Assembly: GCF_000016185.1 (NCBI RefSeq)
Contig: NC_011420.2
Span: forward strand, 3,763,501 to 3,827,500
Origin: Rhodospirillum centenum SW
GTDB taxonomy: Bacteria > Pseudomonadota > Alphaproteobacteria > Azospirillales > Azospirillaceae
DNA: 64,000 nt
Direction: 5' to 3'
This document shows, piece after piece, positions 35,296 to 43,845 of this stretch. The number at the start of each line of letters is the position of its first letter. The first letter of the stretch is position 1. The notes beneath the pieces are model-generated. The model had not been told where the DNA came from. It made no database searches and worked only from the letters and a program-made list of their open reading frames with translations. The position numbers were made by a program, and so were the translations under genes.

Positions 35296-36824
35296 TGGTC
35301 GCCTGGCTGGTCGTCTCCCCCATCCTGGTGCCGCTGACGACGGCGGCCCTGTGCGGCCTGCTCTGGGGCCGGGTGAAGGCGCAGCGCGCCGTCTCGCTCG
35401 CCGGGTCGGTGCTGCTGGTGATCTGCGCCGCCCTGCTGCTGGGGCAGGTGGCGGAGCATGGCATCACCGCCGCGCAGATGAGCAACTGGCCCGCTCCCTT
35501 CGGCATCACCCTGGTGGCCGACCGGCTGGCCGCGGTGATGGTGCTGGTGGCCTCGGTCATGGCCGTGGCCGCCGCCGTCTACGCCCTGGGGGACATCGAC
35601 CCGGTGCGGGAGCGCAACGGCTTCCACCCGGTCTTCCAGGTGCTGATGGTGGGCGTCTGCGGCTCCTTCGTCACCGGCGACCTGTTCAACCTCTATGTCT
35701 GGTTCGAGGTGATGCTCATCAGCAGCTTCATGCTGCTGGCCCTGGGCGGTCGCCGCGACCAGATCGACGGCGCCGTCAAGTATGCCCTGCTGAACCTGAT
35801 TGCCACGGCGGCCTTCCTGATGGCGGTGGCGCTGCTGTACGGCATGACCGGCACCCTGAACATGGCGGACCTCGCCCTGCGCCTGCGCACGGTGGAGGCA
35901 CCGGGGACGGTCACCACGGTGGCCGTGCTGTTCATCATCGCCTTCGGCATGAAGGCAGCGGTATTTCCCCTCTTCTTCTGGCTGCCGGCCAGCTACCACA
36001 CCCCGGCCGTGGCGGTGCAGGCGATCTTCGCCGGGCTGCTGACCAAGGTCGGCGTCTACGCCCTGCTGCGCACCTTCACCCTGATCTTCGTCGGCGATGT
36101 CGGCTACACCCACGGGCTGATGCTGTGGATCGCCGGCCTGACCATGGCGGCGGGGGTGTTGGGGTCGCTCGCGGTGTCAGACCTGCGCCGGGCCTTCTCC
36201 TGGCAGGTGGTGGCGCATATCGGCTACATGGTGATGGGGCTGGCGCTCTATACGCCGCTGGCCATTGCCGGTGCCGTCTTCTACCTGGTCCACGACATCG
36301 TGGTGAAGACCAACCTGTTCCTGGGCGCGGGCCTGGCCCGGCGGCTGACCGGCAGCCACGAGCTGCCGGCGATGGGCGGGCTGTTCAAGGCGGCGCCGCT
36401 GCTGGCCGTGGTGATGTTCGTGCCGCTGGCCTCGCTCGCGGGCTTTCCGCCGCTCTCCGGCTTCTGGTCCAAGCTGGTCCTGCTGGAAGCCGGCCTGGAG
36501 CGGCAGGCCTATGTCATCGTCGCGGTCTCCCTGGTGGTCAGCCTGCTGACCATGTGGCTGGTCGGCCGCATCTGGGCCGAGCTGTTCTGGAAGCCGCATC
36601 CGGCCGGGGCCGCCACCGGCACCGTATCGCTGCCGCCCGGCGGCCGTTTCGCGCTGGTGGCCCCGCTGGTGCTGCTGTCCGGCCTGACGGTCGGCATCGG
36701 CCTGTTCGCCGAGCCGGTGATGGCCCTGGCGCGCGACGCCGCGGCCGAGCTGATGCACCCCGAGCCCTATATCCGCGCCGTCCTGGGGCGGGGGCTGCCT
36801 GCCACGGCGGAGGCGCTGCCATGA
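35292..36824 (+). CDS. mrpD: Na+/H+ antiporter Mrp subunit D
   Basis: A 510-residue NuoM/NuoN-like proton-translocating subunit with about 14 membrane segments. Signatures include FVTGDLFNLYVWFEVMLISSF, the KAAVFPLFFWLPASYHTPAV channel segment with its conserved lysine, LRRAFSWQVVAHIGYMVMG and GFPPLSGFWSKLVLLEAGL. Start overlaps mrpC and stop overlaps mrpE, four bases each. Confidence 0.96.
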   Translation: MMVAWLVVSPILVPLTTAALCGLLWGRVKAQRAVSLAGSVLLVICAALLLGQVAEHGITAAQMSNWPAPFGITLVADRLAAVMVLVASVMAVAAAVYALGDIDPVRERNGFHPVFQVLMVGVCGSFVTGDLFNLYVWFEVMLISSFMLLALGGRRDQIDGAVKYALLNLIATAAFLMAVALLYGMTGTLNMADLALRLRTVEAPGTVTTVAVLFIIAFGMKAAVFPLFFWLPASYHTPAVAVQAIFAGLLTKVGVYALLRTFTLIFVGDVGYTHGLMLWIAGLTMAAGVLGSLAVSDLRRAFSWQVVAHIGYMVMGLALYTPLAIAGAVFYLVHDIVVKTNLFLGAGLARRLTGSHELPAMGGLFKAAPLLAVVMFVPLASLAGFPPLSGFWSKLVLLEAGLERQAYVIVAVSLVVSLLTMWLVGRIWAELFWKPHPAGAATGTVSLPPGGRFALVAPLVLLSGLTVGIGLFAEPVMALARDAAAELMHPEPYIRAVLGRGLPATAEALP

Positions 36825-37294
36825 CGCTGTTGCTGCTGAACATCCTGCTCGCCATCGCCTGGATGGGGGTGAACGGGGACTTCAGTCTGGCGGGCCTGCT
36901 GGTCGGGCTGACGCTGGGGCATCTGGTGCTGTTCATCGTCCGGCCGATGTTCCCGGACGATGGTTTCTTCAGGCGCCTGTGGGGCGGGGTGGGCTTCTTC
37001 TTCTGGTTCCTCAAGGAGCTGTGGCTGTCCAGCATCCGCGTGGCGAAGGCGGTGCTCTCGCCCGGCATCGGGGCGCGGCCCGGCGTCATCGCCATGCCGC
37101 TGGACGCCCGCAGTGATGCCGAGATCACCTTGCTCGCCTGTTGCATCACGCTGACGCCCGGCACGCTCAGCCTGGACGTCTCCCCCGACCGGCGCACGCT
37201 CTACATCCACGCCATGTTCGTGGACGATCCCGAGCGGCTGAAGCAGGAGACCAAGGACACGATGGAGCGCCGCATCCTGGAGTTCATGCGATGA
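36821..37294 (+). CDS. mrpE: Na+/H+ antiporter Mrp subunit E
   Basis: A 157-residue subunit with two N-terminal membrane segments and a soluble C-terminal domain. It carries the family patterns PGVIAMPLDARSDAEITLLA, CCITLTPGTLSLDVSPDRRTLYIHAMFV in parts, and DDPERLKQETKDTMERRIL. The ATG at 36821 overlaps the mrpD stop by four bases, and the end overlaps mrpF by four. Confidence 0.95.
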   Translation: MTLLLLNILLAIAWMGVNGDFSLAGLLVGLTLGHLVLFIVRPMFPDDGFFRRLWGGVGFFFWFLKELWLSSIRVAKAVLSPGIGARPGVIAMPLDARSDAEITLLACCITLTPGTLSLDVSPDRRTLYIHAMFVDDPERLKQETKDTMERRILEFMR

Positions 37295-37677
37295 GCCTGG
37301 ACCTCATGCCCCCCGGCATCGGCACCATGACCCCCTTCCTCGCCCTCTGCGTGGATCTGGGCATGCTGGTGATGCTGGTCTCCTTCGTGCTGTGCGTCGT
37401 GCGGCTGCTGCGCGGCCCGACGCTGCCCGACCGCATCGTGGCGCTGGACCTGTTCGGGTTGCTGGCGGTGGCCTTCATCGCGCTCTACGCGCTCTGGGAC
37501 GGCAAGGCCGTGTTCGTGGACGCCGCCATCGCCCTGGCGCTGGTGGCCTTCTTCGGCACCGTCGCCTATGCGCGCTTCGTGGAACAGCGCGGCGGCGATC
37601 TGCGCCCGGGCACCGGAAGTCCCGCCGCGGCCGATCCGCAGCCGGAGGGGAAGGGGGCGTCGCATGACCGCGCATGA
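37291..37677 (+). CDS. mrpF: Na+/H+ antiporter Mrp subunit F
   Basis: A small subunit, 128 residues with three membrane helices. The conserved LLRGPTLPDRIVALDLFG loop and VFVDAAIALALVAFFGTVAYARF are present. A hydrophilic tail longer than usual (about 30 residues, Pro/Gly-rich) overlaps the start of mrpG by 14 bases. Confidence 0.93.
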   Translation: MSLDLMPPGIGTMTPFLALCVDLGMLVMLVSFVLCVVRLLRGPTLPDRIVALDLFGLLAVAFIALYALWDGKAVFVDAAIALALVAFFGTVAYARFVEQRGGDLRPGTGSPAAADPQPEGKGASHDRA

Positions 37678-38149
37678 GATCGTGCAGGCCGTTGCCGGCC
37701 TGCTGGTGCTGGGCGGCGCCTTCTTCTGCTTCGTCGCCGCCCTGGGGATCGTGCGGTTGCAGGACGTGCTGATCCGGATGCACGCCTCCTCCAAGGCGGG
37801 GACGCTGGGGGCGGGCATGATCCTGCTGGCGGTCGCCCTCTACTTCGCGGAGGTGTCCGTCGCCGCCCGCGCCGTGGCGGCCATCGCCTTCCTGGTGGTG
37901 ACGGCGCCCGTGGCCTCGCACATGATCGGCCGCGCCGCCTATGTCTACGGCATCACGCTCTGGGAGGGCACGGTGCTGGACGAGATGCGCGGACGCCTGA
38001 TCCCGCCCAAGGCGGGCAGCCCGCCCGACACCGCGGCCGTAGCGGACGGGGAGGCGACGCCCCCCACCGGAGCGGCCCCCTCCCGGGCGGAGACGGCCCG
38101 GTCGGACACCGCCGCACCGGCGGGCATGCCGGAGGGCACGGGCGGCTGA
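37664..38149 (+). CDS. mrpG: Na+/H+ antiporter Mrp subunit G
   Basis: A 161-residue protein whose first 105 residues form the MrpG core with three helices: ALGIVRLQDVLIRMHASSKAGTLG and AIAFLVVTAPVASHMIGRAAY are family signatures. The C-terminal 50 residues are low-complexity Ala/Pro/Thr/Gly and look lineage-specific. Last gene of the mrp operon; a 131-base gap separates it from the convergent cold-shock gene. Confidence 0.93.
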   Translation: MTAHEIVQAVAGLLVLGGAFFCFVAALGIVRLQDVLIRMHASSKAGTLGAGMILLAVALYFAEVSVAARAVAAIAFLVVTAPVASHMIGRAAYVYGITLWEGTVLDEMRGRLIPPKAGSPPDTAAVADGEATPPTGAAPSRAETARSDTAAPAGMPEGTGG

Positions 38150-38186
38150 CGGTGGGCTGCTGACGGAGAATGGCAGCCGGCCTCGG

Positions 38187-38220
38187 ACACCGGACCTCTG
38201 GGCTACACCGGACCTCTGGG
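38187..38220. repeat. Short tandem repeat between mrpG and the cold-shock gene
   Basis: ACACCGGACCTCTGGG occurs at 38187-38202 and again at 38205-38220, an 18-base period. It lies between two convergent genes; no function is evident. Confidence 0.6.
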
Positions 38221-38280
38221 GTCAGGTATCCGCGCCGTCACATCCCGGCGGCGTGACGTTTCCGCTGGCGGGGGCCTCTG

Positions 38281-38802
38281 TCAGTCCAGAAGCTGGATCC
38301 AGGTGGCCTCGCGGCCCTTCGGCGCCTCGGTCACGCGCATCAGCACGCGCTCCCCGGATTGCAGGCTTTCCAGCCCGGCGCGGCGCAGGATGCTCTTGTG
38401 GACGAACACGTCCTTGCCGCCGTCATCGGTGGTGACGAAGCCGAAGCCCTTGTCGTCCTTGAACCACTTGACCGAGCCCTCCAGTTCGACCTCCGGGCCG
38501 CCGGGGGCGGCGCGGGACGGGGCCGGGCGTTCCCGCCGGGGCGAGCCGCCGCCGATCACGTCCACCAGCCGGATGACCTGGGGCCCCTTCGGTCCGGGGC
38601 CGATGACCACCATCACCTCCGCCCCCTCGGCCAGATCGGAGAGGCCGACACGGCTCAGCACCGAGGCGTGCAGGAAGGCATCCGGCGTTCCGTCGGCCGG
38701 GGCGACGAACCCGAAGCCCTTGACGCCGTTGAACCATTTGACGGTGGCCCGGACGGGCGGACCGTCCAGTCCGGAGGGGGAGGGAAAGTCATAGTGCGAC
38801 AA
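38281..38802 (-). CDS. Double cold-shock-domain protein
   Basis: A 173-residue protein with two CspA-type nucleic-acid-binding domains joined by a Gly/Arg/Pro-rich linker. Domain 1 (about 17-85) has TVKWFNGVKGFGFVAP and DAFLHASVL; domain 2 (about 105-172) has SVKWFKDDKGFGFVTTDDGG and DVFVHKSIL. Both carry the RNP1-like KGFGFV and RNP2-like VFVH/AFLH motifs, so both should bind single-stranded nucleic acid. The start is uncertain: a TTG at 38802 gives the family-like SHYDFPSPSG N-terminus, while the frame stays open to about 39042 through sequence with no conserved pattern. Double-CSD proteins are common in alphaproteobacteria. Confidence 0.85.
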   Translation of the reverse strand: MSHYDFPSPSGLDGPPVRATVKWFNGVKGFGFVAPADGTPDAFLHASVLSRVGLSDLAEGAEVMVVIGPGPKGPQVIRLVDVIGGGSPRRERPAPSRAAPGGPEVELEGSVKWFKDDKGFGFVTTDDGGKDVFVHKSILRRAGLESLQSGERVLMRVTEAPKGREATWIQLLD

Positions 38803-39151
38803 GCGAGTCGACCCTTGCCAGTCCTGCGGACCGCCGCCCCGCAGGGTGCGGTTCCGGTTGCCTGGACCAAATAGTTGCACAGAGGAGCCTCCGCCGCCAC
38901 TACGTTTTTGCAGCGGGCCATGGGGGCTACCCCGCGCGGCACCTTGGCCCGTTCCGGGCTGGACTGCCCATCCCTTGGTCTTCTCTACCCCGTTGGCGAA
39001 GGTCTTTGTGCGACGCACCATCCTGCGGACGGCCCTGTCCATCCGGTGAGGGAGGCCAGTATTTTCTTGAGATGGTTAGCGGACTTGCAGATATAGGGAT
39101 CAAGCCGCGCTTCTGAAGGAAGCGGCGTCTCCGGGAGTGGGAGTGACCAAG
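38803..39151. promoter_or_regulatory. Divergent gap between the cold-shock gene and fadD, with a candidate fadD promoter
   Basis: No gene is supported in these 349 bases. For fadD, TTGAGA (39067-39072) and ATATAG (39091-39096), 18 bases apart, form a reasonable sigma-70 promoter, 55 bases upstream of the fadD start. The minus-strand side (38803-39040) is long enough for a structured leader of the kind cold-shock mRNAs have, but I see no defined element. Confidence 0.4.
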
Positions 39152-40858
39152 ATGGCCGATGCGGCCGCCAGCATGCAGCAGACCGACCATGTATGGGAAC
39201 GGCACTATCCCCAGGGGGTGGACTGGCATGCCGACATCCCCAAGCGGTCGCTGATCGCGCTGTTCGACGATGCCGTGGCCCGCTACGGCGACAAGCCCTT
39301 CCTCGAATTCCTGGGCAAGCGCTACACCTACCGTCAGGTTTCCGCGCTGGTCGACCGCTTCGCCAAGGGCCTGCAGGGCCTGGGCGTGCGCAAGGGCCGT
39401 ACCGTCGGCCTGTTCCTGCCCAACACCCCCTATTTCGTGATCGCCTATTTCGGCGTGCTGAAGGCCGGGGGCACCGTCGTCAACTTCAACCCGCTCTATG
39501 CCGAGCGCGAGATCGCCAAGCAGATCGACGACAGCGAAGCCACCATCATGGTGACGCTGGACGTCAAGGCGACCTACACCAAGCTGGCACGCATGCTGGT
39601 GGAGACGCGGCTGGAGAAGATCGTCGTCTGCCCCATGGCGGACGTGCTGCCGTTCCCGAAGAACTGGCTGTTCCCCTTCGTCCGCCGCCAGGATCTGGCC
39701 CTCATCCCGCACGATGCGCACCATGTCCGCTTCCGCGAGCTGACCGCCAACGACGGGCGCTTCACCCCCGTCGCCATCGACCCGGTGGAGGACGTGGCCG
39801 TCCTGCAGTACACCGGCGGCACCACCGGCGTGCCGAAGGGGGCGATGCTGACGCACGCCAACATCTACGCCAACACGGTGCAGGCGGCGCTGTGGTTCCC
39901 GGAAGCCGTGGACGGGGCGGAGCGCATGCTGGGCGTGCTGCCGCTGTTCCATGTCTTCGCCATGACCTGCGTGATGAACCTCACCATCTACAAGGGGGGG
40001 GAGATCGTCCTGCTGCCGCGCTTCGATCTGGACCAGGTGCTGGAGACGATCGACAGGAAGAAGCCTACCCTGTTCCCCGCGGTGCCGACGATCTATACGG
40101 CGATCAACAACCACAAGCACCGCGAGAAGTACGACCTCTCCTCGATCAAGCTGTGCAACTCCGGCGGCGCGCCGCTGCCCGTGGAGGTGAAGGCGAAGTT
40201 CGAGGAGATCGCGGGCTGCAAGCTGGTGGAGGGCTACGGCCTCTCCGAAAGCTCGCCCGTCGCCACCATCAATCCGCCCGACGCCAGCGTCCCCGGCTCC
40301 ATCGGCATGCCGCTGCCCGGCACCGTCATCGAGATCATGAGCCTGGAGGACCGCTCCCGGCCCGTGGCCCTGGGCGAGCGGGGCGAGGTCTGCATCCGCG
40401 GCCCGCAGGTGATGAAGGGCTACTGGAAGCGCCCGGACGAGACGGCGAACACCATCGTGGACGGCCGTCTGCACACCGGCGACGTCGGCTACATGGACGA
40501 GCGCGGCTACACCTACATCGTGGACCGCATCAAGGACATGATCCTGGCCGGCGGCTACAACGTCTATCCGCGCAACGTGGAAGAGGCGATCTACCTGCAC
40601 CCGGCGGTGCATGAATGCATCGTCCTGGGCGTGCCCGACCCCTACCGCGGCCAGACCGTGAAGGCCTATATCCGCCTGGGCGAGGGGCAGCAGATGACGC
40701 CGGAGGAGCTGAAGGCGTTCCTGAAGGACAAGCTCAGCCCCATCGAGATGCCCAAGCAGGTGGAATTCCGCGAGGAACTGCCCAAGACCATGATCGGCAA
40801 GCTCTCCCGCAAGGCGCTGCTGGACGAGATGGAAGCCCAGGGCAAGGCCGCCGGCTGA
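39152..40858 (+). CDS. fadD: Long-chain fatty acid--CoA ligase
   Basis: Acyl-activating enzyme that forms acyl-CoA via acyl-AMP for beta-oxidation or lipid synthesis. The 568-residue protein has AMP-binding motifs YTGGTTGVPKGAMLTHAN, LPLFHVFAMT, VEGYGLSESSP, the LHTGDVGYMDERGYTYIVDR hinge region, and the C-terminal lysine motif PKTMIGKLSRKAL. The ATG at 39152 has GGGAG 8 bases upstream; GTG codons at 39137 and 39143 are alternatives. A strong terminator follows. Chain-length preference is not readable. Confidence 0.92.
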   Translation: MADAAASMQQTDHVWERHYPQGVDWHADIPKRSLIALFDDAVARYGDKPFLEFLGKRYTYRQVSALVDRFAKGLQGLGVRKGRTVGLFLPNTPYFVIAYFGVLKAGGTVVNFNPLYAEREIAKQIDDSEATIMVTLDVKATYTKLARMLVETRLEKIVVCPMADVLPFPKNWLFPFVRRQDLALIPHDAHHVRFRELTANDGRFTPVAIDPVEDVAVLQYTGGTTGVPKGAMLTHANIYANTVQAALWFPEAVDGAERMLGVLPLFHVFAMTCVMNLTIYKGGEIVLLPRFDLDQVLETIDRKKPTLFPAVPTIYTAINNHKHREKYDLSSIKLCNSGGAPLPVEVKAKFEEIAGCKLVEGYGLSESSPVATINPPDASVPGSIGMPLPGTVIEIMSLEDRSRPVALGERGEVCIRGPQVMKGYWKRPDETANTIVDGRLHTGDVGYMDERGYTYIVDRIKDMILAGGYNVYPRNVEEAIYLHPAVHECIVLGVPDPYRGQTVKAYIRLGEGQQMTPEELKAFLKDKLSPIEMPKQVEFREELPKTMIGKLSRKALLDEMEAQGKAAG

Positions 40859-40884
40859 CAAGGCGCCCTGCCGGACGAGAGAAG

Positions 40885-40916
40885 AACCCGCGGGAGCAGC
40901 CCTCCCGCGGGTTTTT
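40885..40916 (+). terminator. Rho-independent terminator of fadD
   Basis: AACCCGCGGGAG (40885-40896) pairs fully with CTCCCGCGGGTT (40902-40913), 5-base loop, running into TTTTT. Textbook intrinsic terminator 27 bases after the fadD stop. Confidence 0.93.
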
Positions 40917-40935
40917 GGTTGGGGGCGTGGCCCCC

Positions 40936-40945
40936 AACGTGCATC
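40936..40945. repeat. Target-site duplication of the ISAs1-family element
   Basis: AACGTGCATC occurs at 40936-40945 and again at 42158-42167, directly abutting the two terminal inverted repeats of the IS. The duplication is perfect, which marks a clean and probably recent insertion. Confidence 0.9.
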
Positions 40946-42157
40946 CACGGGAATCGCATTAGGGAAAGTTTTGTAGCGCGGTGTTGGGAAATGGATTCTG
41001 TATGTCGGCCCTGATTTATGGGAGGGGTCGATGGCTGGAATTTTTCGGATTTCGTTTCAAGGTCTTCCCGATCCGCGGACAGGGAATGCGCGGCGTCACG
41101 CTCTTCTGGATGTTCTGACGATTGCGTTGACGGCGTCGATCTGCGGGGCGGAAAGCTGCGTGGACTTTGCGACCTTCGCGCGGGACCGGCGGGCCTTGTT
41201 CGAGGAGTTCCTCGAGCTTCCCGGCGGGCTGCCCAGCCACGACACGTTTTCACGGGTATTCCGGCTTCTGGACCCGGTGGCGTTTTCCCGCTGTTTCCAG
41301 CAGTTCCTTGATCATCTGGGGGAGGATGGGGCCGGGGTCCTGGCCATTGACGGCAAGACGCTACGGCGCTCCTTCGACCGGGCGGCGGGGCGTTCGGCTC
41401 TACATGTGGTGAGCGCGTTTGCGTCCGGCGCGCGGATGATCGTGGGGCAGCGGGCGGTGGCCGCGGGCGAGAACGAGATCGTGGCGGCGCGGGCGTTGCT
41501 GGAACTGTTCGATCTCAAGGGTGTGCTGGTAACCGGTGACGCTCTGCACGCGCAGGAGCGGACGGCGCAGACCATCCTGGAGCGGGGCGGCGACTGGCTT
41601 TTTCCGCTGAAAGACAACCGCCCTGCGCTACGGGCCGAGGTTGAGCGCTACTTCGCGGACCCGGCAACGGTTCTGGCCGTGCCCCATGTCACCACCGATG
41701 CCGACCACGGTCGTATCGAGGTGCGCCGCCACTGGGTAAGCCACGACGTGGCCTGGCTCGCCTCCGACCGACGTTTCCCCGACGAGGCCGTACTGCCGGG
41801 CCTGAAGATCCTGGGCCTGGTCGAACGCACGGTCACGAGCCCCGACGGCCGCACTACCGCCACCCGAACCCTCTATCTCTCCTCCGCCGCGCTGGAGCCC
41901 AAGACGCTCGCCCGCGCCGTCCGCGCCCACTGGAGCATCGAGGCCGCCGTCCATTGGGTGCTCGACACCTCCTTCGACGAAGACCGCGCCCGTAACCGCA
42001 AGGACCATGGCCCGGAAAACCTCGCCACACTCCGAAAACTCGCACTCAACGTCGTCCGCTCCGCCAACAACCAGGATTCCATCCGCCTCCGCAGAAAACG
42101 CGCCGGATGGTCCGACGACTATGCCCGAACCATCCTCGGGCAAATGCGATAGCCGTG
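40946..42157 (+). mobile_element. Complete ISAs1-family insertion sequence, 1212 bp
   Basis: The element is bounded by terminal inverted repeats, CACGGGAATCGCATT at 40946-40960 and the complement of CACGGCTATCGCATT at 42143-42157 (13 of 15 match), flanked by a perfect 10-bp target duplication. It encodes a single intact transposase. The right repeat contains the transposase stop codon. The element separates the fadD terminator from an IS3 fragment, so it inserted at or in the edge of that older element. Confidence 0.92.
41031..42152 (+). CDS. ISAs1 family transposase
   Basis: A 373-residue DDE transposase of the ISAs1 family, related to the E. coli H-repeat proteins. The N-terminal domain has GLPDPRTGNARRHALLDVL and LPSHDTFSRVFRLLDP; the catalytic domain has VLAIDGKTLRRSFD (first Asp), LVTGDALHAQ (second Asp), WLFPLKDNRPAL, and the C-terminal HWSIEAAVHWVLDTSFDEDRAR-type region with the Glu. 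The reading frame is full-length and uninterrupted, so the protein is probably active. The ATG at 41031 follows GGGAGGGGTCG. Confidence 0.95.
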   Translation: MAGIFRISFQGLPDPRTGNARRHALLDVLTIALTASICGAESCVDFATFARDRRALFEEFLELPGGLPSHDTFSRVFRLLDPVAFSRCFQQFLDHLGEDGAGVLAIDGKTLRRSFDRAAGRSALHVVSAFASGARMIVGQRAVAAGENEIVAARALLELFDLKGVLVTGDALHAQERTAQTILERGGDWLFPLKDNRPALRAEVERYFADPATVLAVPHVTTDADHGRIEVRRHWVSHDVAWLASDRRFPDEAVLPGLKILGLVERTVTSPDGRTTATRTLYLSSAALEPKTLARAVRAHWSIEAAVHWVLDTSFDEDRARNRKDHGPENLATLRKLALNVVRSANNQDSIRLRRKRAGWSDDYARTILGQMR

Positions 42158-42167
42158 AACGTGCATC

Positions 42168-42368
42168 CCGCCGTCCTTGACCGTCCATATGAAGCAAGGT
42201 CGCCGGGTTGATCCCGTGCCGTCGGCACACCTCCGCCGCCTGCTGCCCAGCCTCCTGCTCCGTCAGAACCCCGCTGATCTGCTCCGCATGGAACCGGCTA
42301 TTCCTGATGGTCCGTCCTCCTCGTGGAGGACTCTACCTCAGCCCGGATGCATTTCAGGGGGCACGTCA
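42168..42368 (-). mobile_element. IS3-family remnant: left end and start of orfA
   Basis: On the minus strand, TGACGTGCCCCCTGAAAT (ending at 42368) resembles the TGA-starting termini of IS3-family elements. It is followed by a stretch encoding RFHAEQISGVLTEQEAG and AAEVCRRHGINPATLLH, the typical opening of an IS3-family OrfA helix-turn-helix protein. The frame runs directly into the right end of the ISAs1 element and is lost there; no orfB is left. The rest of the gap, 42369-42505, shows nothing identifiable. Confidence 0.7.
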
Positions 42369-42505
42369 GGAGCTGAACATCCCGTCCTGGTCCGGCCGAC
42401 GTCCACGCATCCCGACACCTATGCCTGCATTCTCGCCGGCTGAGAGAATCACGCGTAGTCAGACGGGGCCAAGAGGTTCTTCAGCAGCCTGTTATACCGC
42501 CGCGC

Positions 42506-43572
42506 CTAAGCATTGACACATGGGAGCCACGGATAGCTGGTGAGGGAGCGTAGACGTTCTGGTGTGGCGGTGAGGGCGTTCCAGGCGTCGCAGCAGGCTT
42601 GGACGACGGCGTCGTAGTCGTCCAGGATCTGGTGGGACAGAAAGCGCTCGCGCAGGTACAGCCAGACGCGCTCGACCGGGTTGAGTTCGGGGCTGTAGGG
42701 CGGGAGCGGGACCAGCGTGATGTTGTCCGGGACGACCAGCGCCCGCGCTCCGTGCCAGCCGGCCTGATCGAGCACGAGCACCGCCTGGACGTCCGGTTCC
42801 AGGCTCCGGGAGAAGCCGTCCAGGAACAGGCTCATGACGGCAGTGGAGACGGTCGGCATCACCAGCGCGAAGTCGGCGCCGCTGGCTGGGCAGACGGCGG
42901 CGTAGAGCCAGGCCGAGGTGAAACGCTTGTCGCACAACCCGAGTGGGCGCTGCCCGCGCTCCCACCAGCGGTGTGCGGTGCGGCCCTTCTGGCCGATGCG
43001 GGCTTCGTCCTGGAACCAGAGTTGAAGGCGACGCTCCGGATGCGCGGCACCTGCGGCCTTCAGGGCTTCGCGCAGCCCCTTTTTTGGAAGGCGGCCTGGG
43101 TCTTGGCGTCGGACTGCGGATGGCGGGGCCGCGTCTTCTGCTTCGACAGGTTGAGCCGGCGGACGATGCGCGACAGGCTGGCCGGATGCAGCGTCTTGGC
43201 GAAGCGTTCGGCGATCACCTCGCACAGGATCGGCAGGGTCCATTCCACGCAGCCATGCCGCTTGGGATCGGGGCCGGCGAGGATGATGGCCTTGAGCGTC
43301 GCCTGCTCGCCTTCGCTCAGCCACTCCGGCCGGCCGGGCAGCGGGCGGTCGTAGAGCCCGGCTACGCCTTCCGCGTTGTAGCGCACAACCGCGTCGCGCA
43401 GGGCTTGGCGGTCCATGCCGGCCAGCCGCGCCGCTTCCGCCCGGCTCACCCCCTCCAAGGCATGGGCGATCGCGAACATCCGCGCCGCCACCCGCCCTTT
43501 GCTCTCCCGCCGCGCCAGGGCACGCAATTCGCTGGCGCTCAGGTCTTCCCGGATCGGCAACGCCGCTGGCAT
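42506..43572 (-). CDS. IS630-family transposase in two frames (probable -1 programmed frameshift)
   Basis: The first frame (43572 to about 43060) encodes 170 residues: an HTH domain with GVSRAEAARLAGMDRQAL and a winged part with YDRPLPGRPEWLSEGE. The second frame (to 42506) gives the DDE domain: LWFQDEARIGQKGRTAHRWW (first Asp), VLVLDQAGWHGA (second Asp) and LPPYSPELNPVERVWLYL (Glu). The frames meet at a run CAAAAAAGGGGC; a -1 slip on it joins AFQK to KGLREALK and yields one protein of about 355 residues, normal for IS630. IS630 elements often use such A-run frameshifting, so this is likely functional rather than broken. Element ends are not firmly placed: CTGAGAG at 42440 and its inverse at 43630-43636 are possible. 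Confidence 0.85.
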
Positions 43573-43640
43573 TCGCTCCTCCCCATCGCGATGGGGAATC
43601 GAATCACGGATTGCCAGCCTTGGGAATCCCTCTCAGTGTG

Positions 43641-43814
43641 TCAGCGGCTCCGCTCGCCGGTATCATAGGCGGCGTGGCACTCGGCCGCCACGACCGGGAT
43701 GCGCTCCCAGCCGACCGGCAGGTCCTCGGACAGGTCGTGCAGGTCCATCTTCAGGCGGGTGGCGCGGGCGTTCAGCGCCTTGACCTCCGCCTTCAGGGTA
43801 TCGATGTCGCTCAT
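43641..43814 (-). CDS. CCE_0567 (DUF683) family nif-associated protein, shortened C-terminus
   Basis: A 57-residue helical protein, MSDIDTLKAEVKALNARATRL followed by KMDLHDLSEDLPVGWERIPVVA, which matches the CCE_0567/DUF683 family encoded downstream of nifX and the DUF269 gene in many diazotrophs. Cyanobacterial members form a helical metalloprotein; the role in nitrogen fixation is not established. Homologues I know have a helix of about 10-15 more residues after the YxAF region; here it ends YDTGERSR. The end lies next to the IS630 element, so loss of the C-terminus by insertion is plausible. Too short to stand out without its context. Confidence 0.85.
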   Translation of the reverse strand: MSDIDTLKAEVKALNARATRLKMDLHDLSEDLPVGWERIPVVAAECHAAYDTGERSR

Positions 43815-43845
43815 GGTCGGTTCCTGGACTGGTTGGGGCGGCGGA

